A DNA stretch of 14,542 nucleotides, from NCBI GenBank assembly GCA_965601425.1, contig CBFCWF010000098.1:1-14542 (forward strand), written 5' to 3'. The notes under the pieces are model-generated. The model worked only from the letters and a program-made list of their open reading frames with translations. It did not search any database and was not told where the DNA came from. Origin of the DNA: Thiosocius sp965601425. Lineage in GTDB: Bacteria > Pseudomonadota > Gammaproteobacteria > Chromatiales > Chromatiaceae. Made by a program: the position numbers and the translations under genes. Positions 6,977 to 13,987 of this stretch are shown one piece after another (position 1 is the stretch's first letter; every line of letters starts with the position of its first letter).

Positions 6977-8746
6977 ATGAAATACGCAGAGACGGAACAA
7001 CAGGGGCCCGTCATCTCAACGCAACTTCCGGCCGAGAGGCGCATCGAGGCGCGTCTCGCGTATCTCTACGGAAGTGACCGGTCGGCGCAGGTCGCCCGGC
7101 GCATCGCGCGGCTGCTCAATACCCATCGCCAACTGCGCCGCCGCGTCGTCGAGGGGCCACTCTGGTCACAAGAAGACACGGTGCTGATCACCTATGGCGA
7201 CAGCGTCCAGTCGACGGCCCAGCCGCCGCTGCCGACGTTGCACGCGTTCCTTAAACAGCACCTGCAGGATGCGTTCAGCATGATTCACATCCTGCCTTTC
7301 TTCCCTTGGAGTTCCGACGACGGCTTTTCGGTCACGGACTTTCGCTCGGTCAAGCCGGAACTCGGCAGCTGGCATGACCTGCGCCGGATATCCGAGGACT
7401 TCGACCTCGCGATCGATCTCGTACTGAACCACTGCTCTCGCGAGAACCTGTGGTTCGTTGACTACATCTTCAGCGAGCAACCCGGCTGCCGGTATTTCAT
7501 CGAGGTCGACCCAGCGACCAATGTGTCGATGGTGACACGCCCCCGCCCCACCCCGCTGCTCAGCGGCGTGCGCACCCAGACCGGGATGCGCCACGTCTGG
7601 GCGACGTTCAGCAACGACCAGATCGACTTCAACTACGCCAATCCGGACGTGCTGATCGAGTTCATCGACATCTTGCTGTACTACATCCGACGCGGCGCAC
7701 GCATGATCCGACTCGATGCGGTGGCCTATCTGTGGAAAACGATCGGCACCCGCTGCATCCACCTGCCGCAGACCCACCAGGTGGTCAAGCTGTTCCGCGA
7801 CGTGCTCGAACTGGTCGAACCCGGCGCACTGATCATGACCGAGACCAACGTGCCGCACGCGGAAAACATGAGCTATTTCGGCGCGGGCGACGAGGCCCAC
7901 GTGATTTACCAGTTCAGTCTCCCGCCGCTGCTGCTACACGCGTTGCACGCCGGCAACGCCGAGTACCTTAACGCCTGGGCAGCCGGGCTCGAGGCCTTCG
8001 AGACGCCACCCGGATGCACCTATCTGAACTTCACTGCATCGCACGACGGCGTCGGCCTGCGACCGCTCGAGGGCCTGGTGCCAGCGACGGAGGTCGACGC
8101 ACTGCTCGAGACGATGCGCCGGCGCGGCGGGTATATCTCGACGAAGTCGAACAGTGACGGCACGGAGAGTCCCTACGAACTCAATATCAGCTATTTCGAC
8201 GCATTCCGCGACAGCGAGGGGGACAACCGTTGGCATATCCCGATGTTCATGGTCTCACAGATCGTGGCCCTGTCGTTCAAGGGCATCCCGGCAGTCTACC
8301 TGCATTGCCTGACCGCGACCCCGAACGATACGCTCGGGGTCGAGCGCACCGGCATGACGCGTTCGGTCAACCGGCGCAAATGGGACAGGGCGGAACTCGA
8401 GCGCTTGCTGAACGACCCGGCGACAGAGACCGGGAGGGTGTTCGCTCAGTACCGACGCCTGCTCGCGCTGCGCCGCCGGCAGCCGGCATTTCACCCGGAT
8501 GCGGCCCAGCAACTGCTGGCCATCGACGACAGCGTATTCTGTTTCGAGCGCATCGCGCGTGATGACGTCCAGCGCATCCTGGTCGTCGCCAATCTGTCGT
8601 GTCGCACCGTCGGACTCTCGCTCGCGCGGCTGCCGGCCGACTTGCCGCAACGCGGCGATCTGCTGGAGATCCAGACGCCCAGGATCGCCGCTGGGTCACT
8701 GACACTGGCACCCTACGCGGTATTCTGGTTTAGTCGGCGTGAATGA
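6977..8746 (+). CDS. GH13_18 phosphorylase, probably glucosylglycerate phosphorylase
   Basis: A 589-residue cytoplasmic enzyme of the sucrose phosphorylase subfamily of glycoside hydrolase family 13. The four GH13 signatures are present: DLVLNH (147-152); MIRLDAVAYLWK with nucleophile D247; MTETNVPH with acid/base E289; and SHDG with H356 and D357. The TRSVNRRKW segment after GVERTG is like phosphorylases of this subfamily. Such enzymes act with phosphate to release glucose 1-phosphate. Sucrose phosphorylases are usually nearer 500 residues, and this gene sits immediately before a glucosyl-3-phosphoglycerate phosphatase and synthase. Glucosylglycerate (giving glucose 1-phosphate and glycerate) is therefore the likeliest substrate; sucrose or glucosylglycerol remain possible. 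The ATG at 6977 has AAGGGAG closely upstream. The stop overlaps a possible GTG start of the next gene, indicating translational coupling. Confidence 0.88.
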   Translation: MKYAETEQQGPVISTQLPAERRIEARLAYLYGSDRSAQVARRIARLLNTHRQLRRRVVEGPLWSQEDTVLITYGDSVQSTAQPPLPTLHAFLKQHLQDAFSMIHILPFFPWSSDDGFSVTDFRSVKPELGSWHDLRRISEDFDLAIDLVLNHCSRENLWFVDYIFSEQPGCRYFIEVDPATNVSMVTRPRPTPLLSGVRTQTGMRHVWATFSNDQIDFNYANPDVLIEFIDILLYYIRRGARMIRLDAVAYLWKTIGTRCIHLPQTHQVVKLFRDVLELVEPGALIMTETNVPHAENMSYFGAGDEAHVIYQFSLPPLLLHALHAGNAEYLNAWAAGLEAFETPPGCTYLNFTASHDGVGLRPLEGLVPATEVDALLETMRRRGGYISTKSNSDGTESPYELNISYFDAFRDSEGDNRWHIPMFMVSQIVALSFKGIPAVYLHCLTATPNDTLGVERTGMTRSVNRRKWDRAELERLLNDPATETGRVFAQYRRLLALRRRQPAFHPDAAQQLLAIDDSVFCFERIARDDVQRILVVANLSCRTVGLSLARLPADLPQRGDLLEIQTPRIAAGSLTLAPYAVFWFSRRE

Positions 8747-9629
8747 ACCGCAGCGGTTCCCGCACGCGCAACACCCCGACGCCATGAAAACCCCTGCCGC
8801 GATCATCTTCAGCGACCTCGACGGTACCCTGCTGGACCACGAGGACTATCGCTTCGACGCGGCGGCACCGGCCCTGGCCGCCGTGCGTGCCGCCGACATA
8901 CCGCTGATCCTGACCACCAGCAAGACCCTGGCCGAAATCGCAGAAATCAATCAGGCGCTCGAAAATCCGCGGCCGGCGATCGTCGAGAACGGTGGTGCGC
9001 TGTGTTTCCCGCTGGCGCATGCCTCTCCGTTCCTGCCGCCGGACCACGAGGTCATCGACGGCTATGCCGTCGTGCGCCTCGCGGCGCCCTATGGCGTGGT
9101 GCGCGATTTCATCCAGCGGCAAAGATCCGCGCATCGCTGGCAACTGCGCGGCTTCGGCGACATGACGGCATCCGAGGTGGCCGAGCTGACCGGGCTCGAC
9201 CTTGCGGCGGCGGCGCGCGCGCGGCAACGTCTGTGTGCCGAGCCGTTCCTGTGGCTGGACGACAGGGCCCGATACGAACGACTGCGCGACGAGGCGTCGG
9301 CGGCGCGGCTTCGGATCACCCGGGGCGGGCGCTTCCACCACCTGATGGGGCAGACCAGCAAGGCCGAGGGCATGCGCAGGATGCGCGCGCTGCTCGCCGC
9401 CGACACGGCGCAGGCACCGCTCGTCATCGCGCTTGGCGATAGCGAAAACGACACGGAAATGCTGCAGAATGCCGACATCGCCGTCGTGATCCGGCGGCCG
9501 GACGGGACACACCTCGCCGTGCACGGCATCCGGCAGACCCTGTTCACCGAGCAGCCGGGGCCCGCCGGCTGGAACGCCGCGGTACTGCAGATTCTGCATG
9601 AAACCGGCATTGGCCCAGCGGAGACCTGA
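8739..9629 (+). CDS. HAD-IIB phosphatase, glucosyl/mannosyl-3-phosphoglycerate phosphatase type
   Basis: Predicted to remove phosphate from glucosyl-3-phosphoglycerate, giving glucosylglycerate, the second step of synthesis. HAD motifs are complete (numbering from ATG 8784): motif I DLDGT with nucleophile D11 and D13; motif II around LTTSKT; motif III lysine K193 in TSKAEGM; motif IV GDSENDTEM (218-226). This fits the mannosyl-3-phosphoglycerate phosphatase and 'MPGP-related' group (subfamily IIB, type C2 cap). No mannosyl-3-phosphoglycerate synthase is present; the adjoining synthase is of the glucosyl type. Two starts compete: GTG 8739, overlapping the previous stop (296 residues), or ATG 8784 (281 residues), which begins just before the first HAD strand as relatives usually do. 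Neither has a Shine-Dalgarno, so coupling is likely. The gene ends 14 bases before the synthase start. Confidence 0.9.
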   Translation: MNEPQRFPHAQHPDAMKTPAAIIFSDLDGTLLDHEDYRFDAAAPALAAVRAADIPLILTTSKTLAEIAEINQALENPRPAIVENGGALCFPLAHASPFLPPDHEVIDGYAVVRLAAPYGVVRDFIQRQRSAHRWQLRGFGDMTASEVAELTGLDLAAAARARQRLCAEPFLWLDDRARYERLRDEASAARLRITRGGRFHHLMGQTSKAEGMRRMRALLAADTAQAPLVIALGDSENDTEMLQNADIAVVIRRPDGTHLAVHGIRQTLFTEQPGPAGWNAAVLQILHETGIGPAET

Positions 9630-9636
9630 GGGGGGA
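9628..9636 (+). promoter_or_regulatory. gpgS: Ribosome binding site that sets the TTG start of the GT81 synthase
   Basis: GAGGGGGGA, overlapping the stop codon of the phosphatase gene, with a seven-base spacer to TTG 9644. The next in-frame ATG (residue 14) would cut into the conserved N-terminal block, so the TTG start is favoured. Confidence 0.65.
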
Positions 9637-9643
9637 TCGGCAA

Positions 9644-10849
9644 TTGGACTTCTTTCAGAACGGCGCCATCACGACGCTGCACATGCTGTGCCGCCGCCCG
9701 ATCGAGGAAATGGAGGCGGAACTGAAGGGTTTCTCGGCCGAACGCCCGATGGCGCTGATCCTGCCAAGCCTCTACTCGGAGCTCGAAGGCCCGGCGCTGC
9801 CGAAGATCGTCGATGAACTCCGGCAGGCAAGCTATATCGGTGACATCATCGTCGGCCTCGACCAGGCCGACGAGCGGCAGTTCGACCATGCGCGGCGCTT
9901 CTTTTCCACACTGCCACAGAAGGTGCACATCTTGTGGAACGACGGTCCCTGGCTGCGCGAAATCGATGCCGAACTGCAGTCGCAGAATCTCGCGCCGACC
10001 CAGGCCGGCAAGGGCCGCAATGCATGGTACTGCCTTGGCTATGCACTGGCGCTCGAACACTGCGAGGCGATTGCGCTGCACGATTGTGACATCCTGACCT
10101 ACGATCGCAGCCTGCCCGCACGCCTGTTCTATCCAGTGGCCAACCCGGCGTTCAGCTTCGACTTCTGCAAAGGCTACTATGCGCGCATCGACGGCAAGCG
10201 GCTGAGTGGCCGCGCGACGCGGCTGTTCGTGACCCCGCTGCTGCGGGCATTGAAAAAGGTCGTGGGTCCAATGGACTACCTGGATTTCATGGACAGCTTC
10301 CGGTACCCGCTGTCCGGCGAATTCTCGCTGAGCCGCGGCTTCGTCAAGACACTGCGCATCCCGGGTGACTGGGGCCTCGAGATCGGCGTGCTATCCGAGG
10401 TCTACCGGACGCTGGCGCGCAGCAACGTATGCCAGGTCGACATCGCCGACCAGTACGACCACAAACACCAGGAGCTGTCGGAAGCCGACGCGAGCAGCGG
10501 GCTGGTGCGCATGAGCGTGGAGATCGCCAAGTCGCTCTACCGGAAGCTCGCGACCGAGGGCGTCACGCTGTCGACCGAAGACTTTCGTTCCATCAAGGCC
10601 AGCTATTACCGCATCGCACTGGACGCGACCGAGCAGTATTTCTTCGATGCCAAGATCAACGGCCTGCGGTACGACCGTCACCAGGAGGAAAGCAATATCG
10701 AGGTGTTCGCGCAGAGCATCATGGCGGCCGGCGAGACCTTCCTGAGCAACCCGATGGAGTCACCTTTCATCCCCAACTGGAACCGGGTCCAAGACGCGTT
10801 TCCCGATGTCTGCGAGCAATTGCTGCGCGCCGTCCGCGCCGAGCACTGA
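9644..10849 (+). CDS. gpgS: Glucosyl-3-phosphoglycerate synthase (GT81-type glycosyltransferase)
   Basis: A 401-residue cytoplasmic glycosyltransferase, the usual length for bacterial GpgS. It should transfer glucose from an NDP-glucose to 3-phosphoglycerate, committing carbon to glucosylglycerate, a nitrogen-free compatible solute made under salt stress. Visible features are the GT-A strand MALILPSLYSELEG (36-49), VGLDQADE (70-77), the nucleotide-site GKGRN (122-126), and the metal-binding DxD motif DCD at 147-149 in LHDCDI. Next come the acceptor-side SGEFSLSRG and WGLEIGVLSE segments and QYDHKHQ, whose histidine may help bind metal. No membrane segments are seen. Translation starts at TTG. 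It is third in the operon after the phosphorylase and phosphatase and ends only six bases from the convergent Lon-like gene, with no hairpin between them. Choice of nucleotide sugar (UDP-, GDP- or ADP-glucose) is not readable. Confidence 0.88.
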   Translation: MDFFQNGAITTLHMLCRRPIEEMEAELKGFSAERPMALILPSLYSELEGPALPKIVDELRQASYIGDIIVGLDQADERQFDHARRFFSTLPQKVHILWNDGPWLREIDAELQSQNLAPTQAGKGRNAWYCLGYALALEHCEAIALHDCDILTYDRSLPARLFYPVANPAFSFDFCKGYYARIDGKRLSGRATRLFVTPLLRALKKVVGPMDYLDFMDSFRYPLSGEFSLSRGFVKTLRIPGDWGLEIGVLSEVYRTLARSNVCQVDIADQYDHKHQELSEADASSGLVRMSVEIAKSLYRKLATEGVTLSTEDFRSIKASYYRIALDATEQYFFDAKINGLRYDRHQEESNIEVFAQSIMAAGETFLSNPMESPFIPNWNRVQDAFPDVCEQLLRAVRAEH

Positions 10850-10855
10850 ACCGCG

Positions 10856-13291
10856 TCAATCGGCGAGCCGTCCGTTCGCCACCGCCGAATAACGCTGGCG
10901 CATCGCGGTCCATTCGATCAGACGCGTCTGCACCCGGCCATTGCAGCTGTCCTGCGGATAGATGCCGTCGGCGTCCGGACTCCCCGCCGGCATGCCGGTC
11001 AGCAATGCCATCACCTGATCCGCGTGTGCCGCGGCGTAGACATGGAACTCACCGCGTCCGGCCGCCTGCCTGACATCCGCACGCAACATCAGGTCGCGCG
11101 CATTGGCGGCCGGAATCACGACCCCCTGGTGGCCGGTCAGGCCGCGCGCCGCGCAGATATCGAAAAAGCCCTCGACCTTTTCGTTGACCCCGCCAACCGC
11201 CTGCACCTGGCCATGCTGATTGACCGAACCGGTCACGGCCAGCGACTGGTCGAGCGACAGGTCACCGATCGCGGACAGGAGTGCGCACAGCTCGCCGAGC
11301 GAGGCGCTGTCACCCTCGATCATGCCGTAAGACTGTTCGAACACCAGGCTCGCGGACAGCGACAGCGGCTGATGACGCGCATAGCGATTGGCCAGGTAGG
11401 CCGACAGGATCATCACGCCCTTGCTGTGGATCGCACCGGCCAGGTCGGCCTGGCTTTCGATATCGACCAGCTCCCCACTGCCGATCCTGGCCGTCGCGCT
11501 GATCCGCGTCGGACTGGCAAAGGCCTGCTCGCCCGTCTGGATCACTGCCAGGCCGTTGACCTGACCGAGCTGCCGCCCCTGCGTATCGATCAGCAGCGTG
11601 CCGCGCAGGATCGCGTCCTGCAACCGGCGCCGCAGTTGGTCCGCACGGCCCAGCTGTGCGTCCACCGCCTGCTGTATGTGCGCGGCATCGATGATTTCCT
11701 TGTCGCCGTCCTGGCGGGCGAAATAGTCCGCCTCCTGCAGGAGGCGGCTAAGGCTGCCCAGGTGCAGCGACAGCTTCTCGCCGTCGCCGGCACGGCGTGA
11801 CGCCCAGTCGATCACGCGTGCGACACCGTCGCGGCTCATCCGTTTGAGCGCGTCACGCGCCAACAACGTCGCGATCAGATGCGCATAGGCCGTTTCGCGC
11901 CCGTTGCCGCGCGGCATATCCTCGTTGAAATCGGCAACGACGCTGAACAAGGGTCCGAAATCCGGGTCGTAGGCCTTCAGCAGATAGTACAGGTGGCGTT
12001 CCCCAACCAGTGCGACCTTGAGCCGCAACGCAATCGGCTCGGGCTCGAGCGACACGGTCTCGACCAGGCCGAACAGGCGCCCGACCGGCTCGATGCGGAT
12101 CTCCTCGCCATTCAATGCGCGCTTCAGCGCATTCCACGCAAACGGCTGCTGCAACAGCTTGTCCGCGTCGAGCACCAGGTAGCCGCCGTTGGCGCGATGC
12201 AGCGCGCCGGGCCGGATCAGCGTGAAGTCGGTGGTCAGGGTGCCCATCTGCGCGACGTGCTCGATCCGCCCGACGAGGTTCTGGTAAGTGGGGTTGTCCT
12301 CGTAGACCACCGGCGCACCCTCGCCGCTGCCGTTGCCCACCAGCAGGTTCACCCGGTAACGGGTGAAGCGCGGATCGTCCGGAGACGGGCCATCACTGCG
12401 CTCGTCGGGCAGAAACAGTGCCCCATGCTCCACGACGTCGGCGCCCAGCGCGCCCAGGTAATCGAGCACCTCGGGCAGGTCGGCATAGCGCTCCTGTAGT
12501 TCCGCCAGCAACTGGTCGACAGTCAGTTGAGTCACTTCCGCATCCAGCGCGCGAAGGCGCTGGCGCAACTCGCGCTTCCAGAGCGGGACACGGCCCAGCG
12601 TGCGGCGCAGCTCTTCCTTGAGTTCATCGAGCGCGGCCTGCAGACGCGTCTGTTCCGCCTCTTCCAGGGCCTGGAACTCGCTCGGGTTGAGCGCCTTGCC
12701 GTCCTTCATCGGCATCAGGCTGAAACCGGAAGGCGTCGAAATCAGGGAGATGCTGCGCTCGCTCGCATGCCGTCCGAGCCTGCTGGCGACGTCGTCCTCG
12801 CGCCGTTTGAACTCGTCGTGGATCTCCTGTGAGCGACGGCGGTATTCCTCACTCTGGAACGCGGCCGGCAGCGCCGACAGCAGGTCCTCGACCAGCTGTT
12901 GCAGATCGCGCCGCAGCTCGCCACCGCGTCCGGACGGCAGGGTCAGCGCATTCGGGCGCTCCGGTCGGGCGAAATCGGCAACATAGCAGCAGTCTGCCGG
13001 CCTCGCCTCCTCAGCGGCCCGGGTGGCCAGCACGCGTGTCAGAAGGTGGTGTTTCCCGACACCCGGTGAACCCATCAGATAGAGGTTGTAGCCCTGGCGG
13101 TCGATCCCGGTGCCAAACTGGATCGCGCGCAGCACGCGATCCTGACCGACCGGATCGTCCTGTGGTGGAAGCTGCGAGGTGTCGCTGAAATCCAGCGCCG
13201 CCAGGTCACAGGCATGGATCAGCTGATCGGCGCACAGCGCGACCAGTGGGGTCCCGGCAGCGCGTGCATCAAGCACCGGATCTCTGGTCAA
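10856..13291 (-). CDS. Lon-like ATP-dependent protease (AAA_32 / Lon C-terminal domain)
   Basis: An 811-residue cytoplasmic AAA+ protease of the LonB/AAA_32 type, lacking the N-terminal substrate domain of LonA. Walker A is GSPGVGKH (74-81). A long charged helical insert, probably coiled coil (about 150-265), splits the ATPase. The Walker B strand reads YLVLDAD (371-377), with alanine where classical AAA+ proteins have the catalytic glutamate. The Lon protease domain follows (about 565-775) with nucleophile S662 in GDSAS and K705 in VNEKVEGFF. Their spacing of 43 equals that of E. coli Lon S679/K722, so peptidase activity is expected. Start TTG 13291 overlaps the stop of the Host_attach gene as TTGA, with GGAG five bases upstream; the next methionine is residue 73, inside conserved sequence. 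Substrates are unknown. Confidence 0.92.
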   Translation of the reverse strand: MTRDPVLDARAAGTPLVALCADQLIHACDLAALDFSDTSQLPPQDDPVGQDRVLRAIQFGTGIDRQGYNLYLMGSPGVGKHHLLTRVLATRAAEEARPADCCYVADFARPERPNALTLPSGRGGELRRDLQQLVEDLLSALPAAFQSEEYRRRSQEIHDEFKRREDDVASRLGRHASERSISLISTPSGFSLMPMKDGKALNPSEFQALEEAEQTRLQAALDELKEELRRTLGRVPLWKRELRQRLRALDAEVTQLTVDQLLAELQERYADLPEVLDYLGALGADVVEHGALFLPDERSDGPSPDDPRFTRYRVNLLVGNGSGEGAPVVYEDNPTYQNLVGRIEHVAQMGTLTTDFTLIRPGALHRANGGYLVLDADKLLQQPFAWNALKRALNGEEIRIEPVGRLFGLVETVSLEPEPIALRLKVALVGERHLYYLLKAYDPDFGPLFSVVADFNEDMPRGNGRETAYAHLIATLLARDALKRMSRDGVARVIDWASRRAGDGEKLSLHLGSLSRLLQEADYFARQDGDKEIIDAAHIQQAVDAQLGRADQLRRRLQDAILRGTLLIDTQGRQLGQVNGLAVIQTGEQAFASPTRISATARIGSGELVDIESQADLAGAIHSKGVMILSAYLANRYARHQPLSLSASLVFEQSYGMIEGDSASLGELCALLSAIGDLSLDQSLAVTGSVNQHGQVQAVGGVNEKVEGFFDICAARGLTGHQGVVIPAANARDLMLRADVRQAAGRGEFHVYAAAHADQVMALLTGMPAGSPDADGIYPQDSCNGRVQTRLIEWTAMRQRYSAVANGRLAD

Positions 13292-13719
13292 AGATACTCC
13301 GGTAGTCTTGCCCGGATCCGTTCCGGCGATTGCGTGGTCAGATCGCTCGCGATCTCATCGCTGACCAGCCCGCGCAGCGCACCGGATTGATGCTTGCGCA
13401 TCAATCCGAGGAAATGCGGGGCTGCCATCACGTAGAGCTTGCCGAAGGCATGGTCGTTGCGTCCCTTTTCCAGGTGCTTGCAGACTTCCGCGGCAAAGCG
13501 GTTGGCCGCCTCTTGCTTGGCCTCGTTGCCGGTACTGTAGTTGTGCGCCGCACCGCCATTGCCTCCGCGCCCACCGCGATCGCTGACCAGGTCACCCTCG
13601 TGCAGGCGTGCCTCGGGGTTGCTCAGGGTCTCGATCTCGCACAGTGAACTGGCCGGTTTGTCCGCGGTAAAGAACCGCGCCCTGCTGGCATCCGCCGCAA
13701 CGACCCAGATTTTGCTCAT
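13288..13719 (-). CDS. Host_attach family protein (release-factor-like fold)
   Basis: A 143-residue protein matching the 'protein required for attachment to host cells' family. Landmarks are the IWVVAADASRARFF start (4-17), LVSDRGGRGGNGG (44-56), the LYVMAAPHFLGLMRKH block (95-110), the LVSDEIASDLT segment and the final PERIRARLPEYL. There is no signal peptide or membrane segment, so it is expected in the cytoplasm despite the family name. To my recollection the family has been grouped with eRF1/Pelota-like release-factor relatives. The GGRGGNGG loop (49-56) sits where such proteins carry a GGQ-like loop; this is inference. ATG 13719 has GAGGAGGG four bases upstream, preceded by seven A residues, suggesting strong translation. 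The stop overlaps the start of the Lon-like protease. A perfect 11-pair hairpin lies inside its coding sequence. Confidence 0.83.
   Translation of the reverse strand: MSKIWVVAADASRARFFTADKPASSLCEIETLSNPEARLHEGDLVSDRGGRGGNGGAAHNYSTGNEAKQEAANRFAAEVCKHLEKGRNDHAFGKLYVMAAPHFLGLMRKHQSGALRGLVSDEIASDLTTQSPERIRARLPEYL
13297..13300 (-). promoter_or_regulatory. Shine-Dalgarno supporting the coupled TTG start of the Lon-like gene
   Basis: GGAG within the last sense codons of the Host_attach gene, five bases before TTG 13291. The start overlaps the upstream stop as TTGA (13291-13288), a layout typical of translational coupling. Confidence 0.5.
13383..13408 (-). other. Perfect 11-bp hairpin with GNRA loop inside the Host_attach gene
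   Basis: Arms 13408-13398 and 13393-13383 are exactly complementary, and on the coding (minus) strand the four-base loop reads GCAA, a GNRA tetraloop. It spans codons for GLMRKHQSG, about 92 bases before the Lon-like start. Codon choice has to satisfy both protein and stem, so a structural role in the mRNA is possible; chance cannot be excluded. Confidence 0.5.
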
Positions 13720-13987
13720 AGGACCCTCCTCTTTTTTTCATGGAGCGGCTGCGACCCGCACGGCCACAACCTTGTGTGCCTCCGGCGGCCAGACACTACC
13801 CCCGCCACCTGCAAGCTTCGGGTTTTACCGCCAGGTCCGAAAGCGAAATCCGACAGTTTATTGACTGCCGACAAGCGGTTCGGCGGCGGTCTGCCGCAAT
13901 GGCCGCCCCACAGCAGAATCGCACGGCACGCAGGACAAGTGTAGTCGCCGGATGCGGCCGGGCAGCGTTGGGGCGCGGCTGTTCGCC
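13720..13987. other. Spacer between two minus-strand genes
   Basis: 268 bases with no convincing gene on either strand. It holds the Shine-Dalgarno and A-run of the Host_attach gene at its left end (13724-13738) and an AT-rich patch around 13852-13864 (AGTTTATTGACT) that may contain a promoter. No consensus -35/-10 pair can be assigned. The open plus-strand frame here is arginine- and proline-rich and looks non-coding. Confidence 0.4.

Noticed and set aside
6977..8746. Plain sucrose phosphorylase
   Set aside because: Not excluded biochemically, but the longer length and the operon with a phosphoglycerate-glucoside phosphatase and synthase make glucosylglycerate the better prediction.
8739..9629. 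Mannosylglycerate pathway (mannosyl-3-phosphoglycerate phosphatase in the strict sense)
   Set aside because: No mannosyl-3-phosphoglycerate synthase is present; the adjacent transferase is GT81/GpgS-like, so a glucosyl substrate is more likely.
13288..13719. Virulence or host-adhesion role for the Host_attach protein
   Set aside because: No signal peptide or surface features; the name is inherited from plant-associated bacteria and does not fit a cytoplasmic protein coupled to a protease.
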